In this document: positions 35,625-43,400 of the stretch, piece after piece
Layout: each line of letters starts with the position of its first letter
How positions within the stretch are numbered: the stretch's first letter is position 1
From: Thermoleophilia bacterium
GTDB lineage: Bacteria; Actinomycetota; Thermoleophilia; Miltoncostaeales; Miltoncostaeaceae
Length of the DNA stretch: 64,000 nucleotides
Assembly (NCBI GenBank): GCA_028285405.1
Contig: JANQPH010000004.1
Span: 23,441 to 87,440, forward strand
Direction of reading: 5' to 3'
Notes under the pieces: generated by a model
Told to the model about the DNA's origin: nothing
Database searches by the model: none
What the model saw: only the letters and a program-made list of their open reading frames with translations
Program-made: the position numbers and the translations under genes

Positions 35625-35645
35625 CGGACATGCCGGAGGGGATCG

Positions 35646-37160
35646 ATGAGGATCACACGCCGACTCGCTCGGCCGGCTCCGCTGCTGCTGGGGGCGGTCG
35701 TCGCCTCGCTCGGGATCTTGGCCCATGCCGATGAGGCGGCCAGCCAGCCGTCGGCCGCCAAGGCCTCCTTCGAGGCGGATCTCGACGGCACCCGGGTGAC
35801 CGGCGCGCGGGCGCAGCGGCAGCGATCGGCCGCTGCACCGGACGGCAACTGGGTGCTCGCCCTCACGTCGACCGCTCGCTCGACGCCGGTGCGCGTGATG
35901 GGCCCGCGCACCGGCACGGGCTCACAGCGGCGCTACCTGGCGAGGGCGTCGGTCCGGTCCCGAGGGGCGGGATCGCGCGGCGCGCCGATCGTGCTGCGGA
36001 TCGAGGAACGTGACCGCGCGGGGGCGCTGATCCGATCCGTCCGGACGTCGGCGAGGACGACCCCGGCGTTCCGCGCGGTGTCGCGACTCGTGACGCCGAG
36101 CCGCAACGCGCGGACGCTGGTTCTCACGCTGACGGTCGCCGGCGGGTCGCGCACCCAGATCGACCAGGTCGAGCTGCGACCGGCGCCGACCTCGGGTGGC
36201 TCCCAGGGGATCCGAGACTGGGAGAGCCGACCCTACGGCGCGGCGGACTGGCTCTACGAGGAGCGCCCGAGCCCCTTCCCGACGGATCCCCGCTCGCGCC
36301 AGTTCGTCGCCGCGCTGCTCGACAGCTACCGCTCCTCGCGACCCTCGATGACCGCGGGCGACGAGACGCCCCCGGTGTACGAGGCGACGCCACGGGACCC
36401 GCGGTACACGATCCGGCTGACCCGGTTCTCGAGCGCGATGAGCGGCCGCCGTGTTCGCGTCCCCGCGGGGGCGACGGCGGGCGGCGGCGCCGACCATCCC
36501 CTCATCGTGCTCGATCCGGTCCACCGCACCGAGGCCCGGTTCTGGCAGGCCGAGGTCGACCACGCGAGCCGCACGGTGTTCGCGTCGTCAGGCGGGCTCT
36601 TTCGATACGGGCCGAGGGGCGACGGGCGCCCCTTCGTCGGCAACGGCGTCGGCTCGGGGCTGAGCTACCTGAACGGGATGATCCGACCCGAGGACGTACG
36701 GCGCGGCCGGATCGACCACGCGCTGCGGTTCGCCGCCGACTTCATCGACGGCCGGCACCGCTTCCCCGCGACCCGCTCGGACCAGAGCGGCTCCGGCGGG
36801 GTCCCGATGGGCACGCGCTTCTACCTGAACGTGACCGCCGCCGAGTGCGACGCGCGCACGGTCCCCGCAGGCGGGCCGAACGCGGCGGGCGCGACGCGCT
36901 TCCTGCGCATGATCTGCCATGCCATTCGCCGGCACGGCATGTACGCCGCCGACGGCGCGCCAAAGCTCGTGCTCACGATGGAGAACGACACCTCGGCGCA
37001 GTGGAGCCGGGCCGGCGTCGAGGAGTCGTTCGGCAACTACGGCTGGATCATCCGCGGGCAGGGGACGGACCAGGACGGGTTCGGCCCGCGGTCGGCGACC
37101 GACGGGCTCCCGTGGGATCGGCTGGTCGCCCGCGCGGCGGCCGGCGGCGGGCGCTACTGA
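35646..37160 (+). CDS. Secreted protein with uncharacterised C-terminal domain (paralogue B)
   Basis: 504 residues. The signal peptide (to about 32) is followed by a single jelly-roll-like module (about 35-185) and the same roughly 310-residue C-terminal domain as the preceding gene, starting WESRPYGAADWLYEERPSPF at about 190. Most motifs are shared nearly word for word: NGMIRPEDVRRGRIDHALRF, PMGTRFYLNV, ICHAIRRHGMYAADGAP, FGNYGWI and TDGLPWDR. Relative to paralogue A it lacks one N-terminal module and the Pro-rich linker. GGAGGGG precedes the ATG. The pair probably arose by duplication and then changed at the N-terminus. It converges with the sugar transferase gene. Confidence 0.75.
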   Translation: MRITRRLARPAPLLLGAVVASLGILAHADEAASQPSAAKASFEADLDGTRVTGARAQRQRSAAAPDGNWVLALTSTARSTPVRVMGPRTGTGSQRRYLARASVRSRGAGSRGAPIVLRIEERDRAGALIRSVRTSARTTPAFRAVSRLVTPSRNARTLVLTLTVAGGSRTQIDQVELRPAPTSGGSQGIRDWESRPYGAADWLYEERPSPFPTDPRSRQFVAALLDSYRSSRPSMTAGDETPPVYEATPRDPRYTIRLTRFSSAMSGRRVRVPAGATAGGGADHPLIVLDPVHRTEARFWQAEVDHASRTVFASSGGLFRYGPRGDGRPFVGNGVGSGLSYLNGMIRPEDVRRGRIDHALRFAADFIDGRHRFPATRSDQSGSGGVPMGTRFYLNVTAAECDARTVPAGGPNAAGATRFLRMICHAIRRHGMYAADGAPKLVLTMENDTSAQWSRAGVEESFGNYGWIIRGQGTDQDGFGPRSATDGLPWDRLVARAAAGGGRY

Positions 37161-37165
37161 CGCAG

Positions 37166-37183
37166 GGGCGCCGGCCGGCGCCC
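37166..37183. terminator. Perfect 18-bp palindrome between convergent paralogue B and sugar transferase
   Basis: GGGCGCCGGCCGGCGCCC lies in the 27-base gap between two convergent stops (37160 and 37188), matching a bidirectional terminator. Confidence 0.55.
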
Positions 37184-37187
37184 GGAG

Positions 37188-37928
37188 TCAGGCGCCCTTG
37201 CGGCGGAGCACGCTCGGCAGCGTGCGCGCCATCAGCCAGAGGTCCTGGCGCAGCGAGCGGCGGCGCGCGTACCGAATGTCCATCCGCGCCCGGCCGTCGA
37301 AGCTGCGCTCTTCCTTGTCGCGATCGATCTGCCAGAGGCCGGTGATCCCGGGCTTCACGTCGAGCCGGGCCGTCTGCCAGGTCTCGTACACGCCCGGCTC
37401 GAAGAACGTCGGACGCGGCCCCACGAGGCTCATGTCGCCCTTGACGACGTTGAGCAGCTGGGGCAGCTCGTCGAGGTAGGTCGGGCGCAGCACCCGGCCC
37501 ACGGACGTGATGCGCGGGTCACGCTTGATCTTGAAGTCCGGCCACGAGACCTCGCTCATCGCCCAGAGCTCCTGCTTACGCTCCTCGGCGTCGCGGACCA
37601 TCGTGCGGAACTTGTAGATCTTGAAGCGCTTGCCGTCCTTGCCGGTTCGGAGCTGGGTGAAGAAGATCGGCCGCCCGTCGGTCAGGTAGATCGCGGCGGC
37701 GGCGGCGATGAACAGCGGTGACAGCAGGATCACCGCGGGGACCGTGACCGCGAGGTCGACGAAGCGCTTGACCCTGCCGTACTTGGGGTTCGGCACGTGA
37801 GGGGTGTTGCGCCCGACCATCGCCAGATGGGGGTGCGTCCTGACGATCTTGGCCAGCCCGGAATCCTGCTCGGGCGACGAGCGCTCGCCCGGCTCGGGAA
37901 CCGATCCCCACCCTGGCGTCGTCGCCAT
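37188..37928 (-). CDS. Initiating sugar-phosphate transferase (short WcaJ/ExoY type)
   Basis: 246 residues: a cytoplasmic N-terminal tail, one membrane anchor (RFVDLAVTVPAVILLSPLFI, about 55-80) and the catalytic domain. Family motifs are complete: FTQLRTGKDGKRFKIYKFRTM, DPRITSVGRVLRPTYLDELP, QLLNVVKGDMSLVGPRP and VKPGITGLWQIDRD. It moves a sugar-1-phosphate from a UDP- or GDP-sugar to undecaprenyl phosphate, the first step of a repeat unit. Unlike the second transferase in this locus (54947-56389), it lacks the multi-helix N-terminal domain. It follows the degenerate GGDEF-like gene with a two-base gap, so the two are one operon, which hints at control of the priming step. Confidence 0.93.
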   Translation of the reverse strand: MATTPGWGSVPEPGERSSPEQDSGLAKIVRTHPHLAMVGRNTPHVPNPKYGRVKRFVDLAVTVPAVILLSPLFIAAAAAIYLTDGRPIFFTQLRTGKDGKRFKIYKFRTMVRDAEERKQELWAMSEVSWPDFKIKRDPRITSVGRVLRPTYLDELPQLLNVVKGDMSLVGPRPTFFEPGVYETWQTARLDVKPGITGLWQIDRDKEERSFDGRARMDIRYARRRSLRQDLWLMARTLPSVLRRKGA

Positions 37929-37930
37929 CG

Positions 37931-38293
37931 CTACTCGACCGCCGACAGCAGGTCGTCGAGGGTGAGCGCGTCCTTCCCGAAGGTCGCGGTCCGGACGTCG
38001 GCGCGCGTGTCGCCTCGGAGGACTCGCTCGGCCAGCGCGTCGGCCTCGTCGTTGTCCGTCTCGATCAGGAGCGCGATGACGCGGCCGTCGGTGGTCTTGG
38101 CGGCCACGTCGGTCACGCGCAGCGGGACCTGCTCCGGGTCGAGGGCCAACACCGGCGCCGAGATGACGCTGAGCGGTCGGTCGTAGCGGCGCGCACGCGC
38201 CAGCTCGACCGCGAAGACCGGGAGCGCATCCTTGAGCTCCGGAAGACTCGCGAGCAGCGATCGCGCCCGATCGTTCATCCTGCTTGGACCCAT
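37931..38293 (-). CDS. Small degenerate GGDEF-like protein
   Basis: 120 residues from ATG 38293, which has AAGGAAG a few bases upstream (a longer start at 38314 is possible). The stretch FAVELARARRYDRPLSVI resembles the start of GGDEF domains, with VIALLIETDNDEADALAERV in the middle and FGKDALTLDDLLSAVE at the end where diguanylate cyclases have the DxALYxAK element. The GGDEF signature loop itself and the I-site are absent, so it can hardly make cyclic di-GMP. It could be a cut-down regulatory domain. Placed two bases before the initiating sugar transferase, it may adjust that enzyme or sense a nucleotide. The family call is inference from pattern only. Confidence 0.5.
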   Translation of the reverse strand: MGPSRMNDRARSLLASLPELKDALPVFAVELARARRYDRPLSVISAPVLALDPEQVPLRVTDVAAKTTDGRVIALLIETDNDEADALAERVLRGDTRADVRTATFGKDALTLDDLLSAVE

Positions 38294-38708
38294 TGGCTTC
38301 CTTGCGATGCTCATGACGTTGGCAAGCCCATTTCTAGGAGGTTCGGAACGAACTGTGCACTAGCCAGAAGTCGGGACCGTCGGTCCAGTTCGCCGGGGCG
38401 GCGAAGGACAGTGCGTGCGCCCCACCCGTCCCGGGATCGTGGCCGGCTGAGGGGAAGCATCAGTCTATCGGCCAACCATCCAAGGTCCTTGAGCGTTTGG
38501 GGCGAACGTATCCAGCGTGCAACCGATGTCACGCAGACGTGACCCGCTGGCCGAGGCCTCGAGCAGCGGTGATCTCGTCACAGGCCGAGGCCGGACTGGA
38601 CGAACGGCCGACCACCGTTTCGCTACCCTCGGATCGGTGCCGGGCGGCGACCGGCCGGCCCACAGCGAAGGATCGCAAGGGCATCGCGGTCGCAAAGGAG
38701 GCATGTAG
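38294..38708. promoter_or_regulatory. 415-base divergent regulatory region with four dyads
   Basis: This is the longest gene-free stretch in the window. It contains GTTCGgaaCGAAC (38341-38353), GGACCgtcGGTCC (38374-38386), GTCACGcagaCGTGAC (38529-38544) and GTGAtctcgTCAC (38570-38582), each with perfect arms. A strong AAAGGAGG ribosome site (38694-38701) ends it, followed by ATGTAG directly before the real ATG at 38709. It probably controls both exopolysaccharide arms. Confidence 0.5.
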
Positions 38709-39362
38709 ATGCGGCGTCTGCTCATTAGCGCCGGGGTCGTGGCGGTCGTGTTCATCGCGGCGGCCATCACGCTCACCATCCGTCCGACGAGCTACAGCGC
38801 CGAGGCCGAAATCGCGGTCGTTCCGTTGGACACGGACGACCAGCGCCCCGTCGAGGCGGCCGACACGATCGGTCGCGGGACCATCGTGGACACGTACGCC
38901 CTGGTGCTGGGGACAGACCAGACCCGAGACGCGGCGACCGCGCGGCTCGAGCCCCCGGTCGACGCGAGTGACGTCGAGGTGACATCCACCCCCGTGGCGG
39001 GGACGTCGATCGTTCGCATCCAGGCGGTTGCGGACGACGAGCAGCTGGCCGAGCAGGTCGCGGACGCCATCGCCGAGTTCGACCCCGACCTCGGCGGGTT
39101 CTCCGCGGCGTTCGGCACGCAGGTCGTCGAGTCCGCGGAAGGCAACGGCGAGATCGCCGGAGCGTCACCGATCCTGCTCTACGCCGGCGCGCTGCTGGCG
39201 GCCCTCGTGATCGGGGCACTGGTGTACGTCGCGCTCGGCCGCCTCCCCGCCATCGGCGAGCGCCCCGGGGGCAAGGCGCCGAGGAAGCCACCGGAACGGA
39301 TGCCGGACGAGCCCGCTCGCTCCTCACGGGGCGAGTCGGGCGTGCCGACGTCGATGCGCTGA
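38709..39362 (+). CDS. Wzz/YveK-like polysaccharide chain-length protein (no kinase domain)
   Basis: 217 residues. A first membrane helix near the N-terminus (LLISAGVVAVVFIAAAITL) followed by PTSYSAEAEIAV, a roughly 120-residue extracytoplasmic alpha/beta region, and a second helix (SPILLYAGALLAALVIGALVYV, about 148-172) before a basic Pro-rich tail is the layout of Wzz-type polysaccharide co-polymerases. The Pro-rich motif before the second helix is weak. There is no tyrosine kinase domain on it or next to it, unlike most Gram-positive systems. It probably modulates chain length with a Wzy polymerase, plausibly the O-antigen-ligase-like gene 72 bases downstream. It has the strongest ribosome site in the window. 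Confidence 0.7.
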   Translation: MRRLLISAGVVAVVFIAAAITLTIRPTSYSAEAEIAVVPLDTDDQRPVEAADTIGRGTIVDTYALVLGTDQTRDAATARLEPPVDASDVEVTSTPVAGTSIVRIQAVADDEQLAEQVADAIAEFDPDLGGFSAAFGTQVVESAEGNGEIAGASPILLYAGALLAALVIGALVYVALGRLPAIGERPGGKAPRKPPERMPDEPARSSRGESGVPTSMR

Positions 39363-39434
39363 GCGCCTGACCGACCGGGGGGCCTCGCGCACGATGTCCG
39401 TGCCCACTCTCCATCCTCCCGCGCGGCACCGCTG

Positions 39435-40946
39435 ATGGCGACGCGCAGGCTGTCCGACCCGATCACGATCGGGCTGATCGGCGGCGTCGCCCTCGTCGGC
39501 GCCGCCCTCGTCGGCGCGGCGGCGGGCTGGGTCGCGGCGGGGGCACCGAGCCCGGCAGCCGCGCTGGTGTTGCTGGTCGCCCCGGCGGTCGCGCTCGCGA
39601 TCGTGCTGTACCCGCGGCCAGGCACCGCGCTCCTCGCCGCGCTGGTGATGGCGAACGCCGGCCTGGTGCTGCAGGAGCAGGCGAGCCTCCCGAACATCGA
39701 GAAGGGCGTGACGCTGCTCGTCGCGATCGGCGTGCTCTTCGATCGGCGCGCCCTCGAGGTCGTTCGGGCCGTTCCCTGGCTGTACGGCGTCCTCGGGATC
39801 TTCGCGGCGAGCCGCCTCTTCACCGCGCTCACCGTCCCGGGAAGCACGAGCCCGGTCGACGTGGCGCAGGAGATGATGTTCGCGGTCCTGCTGGTCTTCG
39901 TCCTCTCCTGGGCGATCGCCCGGTGCGGGGCCCTGATCTGGGTTCTCCTCGGGATCTCGATCGCAGGTGGAATCGCCAGCCTGCTCGCCTTCGCGCGTCT
40001 GGTGGTGGGCATCGACAGCACGTTCTTCGGGTTCGCGCCGGAGCCGCTGTTCACCACGGAGCAGCTCGCCGCGATCCAACGCGGCGGGATCGTGCCCGAC
40101 GAGACTCGCGCGAGTGGTCCCATCGCGGACCCGAACTTCTACGCGCAGACCCTCGCGCTCGCGATCCCGCTGGCGATCTGGGTCGCGCTGCGGGGCCCCA
40201 GGCTGTCGGTTCGGCTGGCCGGAGGGGCGTCGGCGCTGGCGATGACCGGAGGTCTGCTCCTGACCCAGTCTCGCGGCGGCTTCATCGCGCTCTTCCTGGC
40301 GCTGTTCGTACTGGGCGCCCTCGAGCTGCGCGGCCGCTGGCGAATGCTGCTGCTCGCGCTCCCGATCGTGGTCGCGATCGGAATCTCGGTCTCGGGTGCG
40401 ACGGAGCGCGTCGAGCAGCTCACCGAGATCACCAACCCGCGCGAGACAACCGACCCCTCGATCCGGGGCCGGGTCAGCGAGCAGATCGTCTCGCTGAAGA
40501 TGCTGGCCGACGAGCCGATCACCGGGATCGGCGTCGACCAGTACCTCAACCGATATCAGGAGTACGCCCTCGAGGTCGGGCTCGACGAACGCCCGGTCCG
40601 CGAGCCCCACAGCGCCTATCTGGGAATCGCGGCCGAGACCGGCATACCCGGGCTCGCCGCGTTCATCGCCCTGTTCGTGGTCGGGCTCGTCGTGGCGTGG
40701 CGCGCGCGGAGCCGCTTCGCGGCGATGGGCAGGCCCGAGCGCGGCGCCGCGGCGGCGGTGGCGGCGGGGCTGACCGGGTACGCCGTCGCGGCCCTGTTCC
40801 TGCATCTGGCGTTTCCGGCCTACCTGTGGCTCGCGCTCGGCCTGGTCGGCGGTGTCGGAGCCCTTGCGCAGCGGCAGGAGTCCCAGGCGGACGAGCCGGC
40901 CCCGACAGACGACTGGCAGGCGACACCCGCCGAGAGCCGCGCCTGA
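39435..40946 (+). CDS. O-antigen ligase/Wzy-type polymerase-like membrane protein (first)
   Basis: 503 residues with about 11-12 membrane helices. The large extracytoplasmic loop (about 330-400) between late helices contains RGRVSEQIVSLKMLADEPITGIGVDQYLNRYQ and EPHSAYLGIAAETGIPGLAAF, the Wzy_C landmarks, including the conserved His in HSAYL, and TQSRGGFIALFLALF before it. Such proteins either polymerise repeat units (Wzy) or ligate chains to a lipid or protein; sequence alone does not separate these. Placed just after the Wzz-like gene, polymerase is more likely. It converges with the GT2 gene across a 24-base gap. Confidence 0.85.
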   Translation: MATRRLSDPITIGLIGGVALVGAALVGAAAGWVAAGAPSPAAALVLLVAPAVALAIVLYPRPGTALLAALVMANAGLVLQEQASLPNIEKGVTLLVAIGVLFDRRALEVVRAVPWLYGVLGIFAASRLFTALTVPGSTSPVDVAQEMMFAVLLVFVLSWAIARCGALIWVLLGISIAGGIASLLAFARLVVGIDSTFFGFAPEPLFTTEQLAAIQRGGIVPDETRASGPIADPNFYAQTLALAIPLAIWVALRGPRLSVRLAGGASALAMTGGLLLTQSRGGFIALFLALFVLGALELRGRWRMLLLALPIVVAIGISVSGATERVEQLTEITNPRETTDPSIRGRVSEQIVSLKMLADEPITGIGVDQYLNRYQEYALEVGLDERPVREPHSAYLGIAAETGIPGLAAFIALFVVGLVVAWRARSRFAAMGRPERGAAAAVAAGLTGYAVAALFLHLAFPAYLWLALGLVGGVGALAQRQESQADEPAPTDDWQATPAESRA

Positions 40947-40970
40947 CCGACCGACGCGCGCGCGGGCGGA

Positions 40971-42083
40971 TCAGCGCACGGGGGTCCAGAGGCTGGTCTG
41001 GCGGCCGCGGAGGCCGCGCAGCAGCCCGCGACCGACCGCGATGTTCCCGATCAGGAACTGGCGGCAGGCCCGCAGGGGCATGTCGAGCTTGCCGGGGCCA
41101 CGAACCCCGAGAGCGCTCAGGACTCCCGCCCCGTAGACGGCCGCTTGGGCCAGGAAGGCGAGCCGGTAGCCGGGTCGCCGCGCGAGCGCCAGCGAGCTGA
41201 CGAAGGCGCCCAGCAGGAACGGCGGGAGCAGCAGCCGACCGAACTTGTGGGAGACGACACGGAATCCCAGGCCGGGGGGCAGACGCCTGACCTCGCGCAC
41301 CGCGCTGACACGGCCGGCGCCCATACGGGCCCGTCGCTCCATCTCGGCGGGGATGCCGAGCGCCTCCTCGACCGAGCCCGCCTGCGGCTCGTAGATCGCC
41401 CGGCCACCCCGCTCGAGCGCGCGACAGAACAGCCAGAAGTCGTCGTTCACGACGCCCCCTTCCAGCTCGTCCGGGAGGCGGTCGCGGCGGACGGCGATGA
41501 ACTCGCCGTTGGCGGCCGCCACGCTGCCGGACCGCGTCTCGAGTCGTCGCAGGAGATCCTCGTAGCGATCGTATGCGCTCTGCTGCTCGCCGCGGCGACC
41601 GACGACGACGGCGACCTCGGGGTCGGCGAAGTGGCGAGCGGTCGCAGCGATGCTCTGAGGCTCGAGGATGTTGTTGGCGTCGGTGAACACGACGATCTCG
41701 CCGCGCGTCTCGCCGAGGATCCGGTGGATCGCGCTGATCTTCCCGCCCCGCTCCTCCTGGAAGAACACGCGCGCGCGGGGCGCGGCGGCGCGGGCCAGCT
41801 CGGCGGTCTCGTGGTCCTGATCGACGGCGACCAGCACGTCCAGGCGATCGGCCGGGTACTCGAGGTCATCGAGCCGGCGCAGCTTCTCGGCCAGGACCTC
41901 GCGCTCGTTCAGTCCGGCGACGACGATCGAGACCATCCGCGCCTCACCGTCGACGCGAGAGCCCCGGCGCGGCTGTGCCGCCACGAACAGCGGATAGCCG
42001 ACGAGGATCCACGCAGCGCCGGCGGCGCTGACCTCGAACGTTCGTCGTGTGACCGCCTCGGCGACAGATCCGATCACGCCCAC
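40971..42083 (-). CDS. Family 2 glycosyltransferase, paralogue of the 30184 enzyme
   Basis: 370 residues from GTG 42083, supported by GGAGG six bases upstream; a longer open frame has no start signal. The N-terminal helix ends ILVGYPLFVAAQP as in the other GT2. GT-A motifs: MVSIVVAGLNEREVLAEKL, VLVAVDQDHE, ERGGKISAIHR and FTDANNILEPQS; here the DxD-like motif reads DAN, so the second acidic residue is replaced by Asn. VNDDFWLFCRALE follows. C-terminal helices occupy about 270-330. It probably adds a sugar during repeat-unit synthesis. It follows the GT4 gene at 42196 on the same strand with a 112-base gap. Confidence 0.83.
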   Translation of the reverse strand: MGVIGSVAEAVTRRTFEVSAAGAAWILVGYPLFVAAQPRRGSRVDGEARMVSIVVAGLNEREVLAEKLRRLDDLEYPADRLDVLVAVDQDHETAELARAAAPRARVFFQEERGGKISAIHRILGETRGEIVVFTDANNILEPQSIAATARHFADPEVAVVVGRRGEQQSAYDRYEDLLRRLETRSGSVAAANGEFIAVRRDRLPDELEGGVVNDDFWLFCRALERGGRAIYEPQAGSVEEALGIPAEMERRARMGAGRVSAVREVRRLPPGLGFRVVSHKFGRLLLPPFLLGAFVSSLALARRPGYRLAFLAQAAVYGAGVLSALGVRGPGKLDMPLRACRQFLIGNIAVGRGLLRGLRGRQTSLWTPVR

Positions 42084-42195
42084 CTCGTGCCTCCACTCCG
42101 TTTGCTGCGGCCCGATCGCATCCGGCCCGCCCGCCGTGCCAACCGGTCCTCGGCACATCTCGGGGCTACCTGATGCGATCCCGGCCTCATCGGTC

Positions 42196-43326
42196 TCACG
42201 GACGCGGCGGGATGTCGCCTTCGCGAACCTGCTCGTAGATCTCGACCGTGCGCCGGGCCTGCGCCGCGAAGGTGAACTCGGCGCGCACGCGAGCGCGAGC
42301 CGCCTCGCCCATCTCCGCGCGCCGGTCCGGATGCTCCAGGAGCTCCACGATTCGGGTGGCCAGCGGCTCGGGGGCACCGATGGGGACGATGTAGCCGGTC
42401 TCACCGTCCCGGACGATCTCGGCGGCGCCCCCGGCATCCGTCGAGACGGCCGCCCGGCCCGCGGCCCCGGCCTCCAGGAGCACGTTCGGGAGCGCCTCGG
42501 CCCACGAGGGCAGCACGATCAGGTCGGCCGCCGCCATCAGGTCGGGGACGTCCCAGCGCTCGCCGAGGAACTCCACCGCCTCGCCGAGCGGTGCCGCGTC
42601 CGACCGCAGCTCCCGGCCGAGCTCGCCCTCGCCGACGAGGACGAATCGGGCGTTCGGCACGGATGCGCGAATCGTCGGGACCGCCGAGAAGAGCACGTCG
42701 TGGCCTTTGCCCCTCCGCAGGACGGCGACCATCAGCACGATCGGGTCGTCCCCCCAGCCGAGCGATCGGCGCACCTCGGCGCGCCTCGAGCCGGCGGCCT
42801 CGAACGCCTCGATCGCGATCCCGTTGTGGACCGTCCGGAGGCGCTCGGGCCGAACCCCGCTTCGCTCCAGGGCCACCCGCACGGCGTCCGAGACCGTGAT
42901 CACGCGGTCGAAGCCGAATCGTGCGGACACGAGCGCACAGCGAGCCCTCACCGCCTCCCTGCGGGTGTCGGCGGGCTCCACCAGGACGTGGCGGGTCATG
43001 ACGGTCGGAGTCCCGAGCGCCGGCCGCGCCAGCGCGGTCGAGACGATCGTGTACTGGTCCTGCGCGTGGATCACGTCGAAGCGCTCGGACCGGCAGAACC
43101 GGACGAAGCGCTCGAGCGCCCACACGTCGGCGAGGCGGCCGCCCCGGAAGTCGACCCGCCGGGTTCGGGTGGCCGCCAGATCGGCCGCGAGGGGGCTGTC
43201 GGCCGCGGAGGTCATCGTCCCCACGGTGACCTCGACGCCGAGATCGCGAAGGTGTGGGACCAGCTGGACGATGTTGCGCTCGGCCCCTCCCGTCTGGAGG
43301 GTCGTGAGCATCATGAGAAGGCGCAC
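42196..43326 (-). CDS. Family 4 glycosyltransferase
   Basis: 376 residues with the GT-B fold. The N-terminal acceptor half has LLMMLTTLQTGGAERNIVQLV and DVIHAQDQYT; the donor half has DPIVLMVAVLRRGKGHDVLF, ARFVLVGEGELGREL and the EX7E stretch WAEALPNVLLEAGAAGRA with the two conserved Glu residues. It is a retaining enzyme of the cytoplasmic side. The GTG start has a TACCAT box seven bases upstream. It is divergent from another GT4 gene at 43401. Confidence 0.9.
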   Translation of the reverse strand: MRLLMMLTTLQTGGAERNIVQLVPHLRDLGVEVTVGTMTSAADSPLAADLAATRTRRVDFRGGRLADVWALERFVRFCRSERFDVIHAQDQYTIVSTALARPALGTPTVMTRHVLVEPADTRREAVRARCALVSARFGFDRVITVSDAVRVALERSGVRPERLRTVHNGIAIEAFEAAGSRRAEVRRSLGWGDDPIVLMVAVLRRGKGHDVLFSAVPTIRASVPNARFVLVGEGELGRELRSDAAPLGEAVEFLGERWDVPDLMAAADLIVLPSWAEALPNVLLEAGAAGRAAVSTDAGGAAEIVRDGETGYIVPIGAPEPLATRIVELLEHPDRRAEMGEAARARVRAEFTFAAQARRTVEIYEQVREGDIPPRP

Positions 43327-43333
43327 CGGCGCG

Positions 43334-43339
43334 ATGGTA
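43334..43339 (-). promoter_or_regulatory. TACCAT -10-like box, leaderless layout, for the GT4 gene at 43326
   Basis: Read on the minus strand, the box is seven bases before GTG 43326. Confidence 0.5.
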
Positions 43340-43400
43340 GCCCGCTCACGCCGGGCCCGAGCTGCCCGTCCGCGGCTTCCCTAGGATCCGCGTCCGAACC

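Noticed and set aside
38341..38353. SOS (LexA) box
   Set aside because: Actinobacterial LexA sites read CGAAC-n4-GTTCG; here the half-sites are in the opposite order and three bases apart.
38655..38720. Cyclic-di-GMP (GEMM-I) riboswitch ahead of the Wzz-like gene, because of CGCAAGGGCA and GGTCGCAAAG
   Set aside because: The two strings are only a few bases apart, leaving no room for the P1b stem-loop, and the second stem would run into the coding region. A covariance-model search would settle it.
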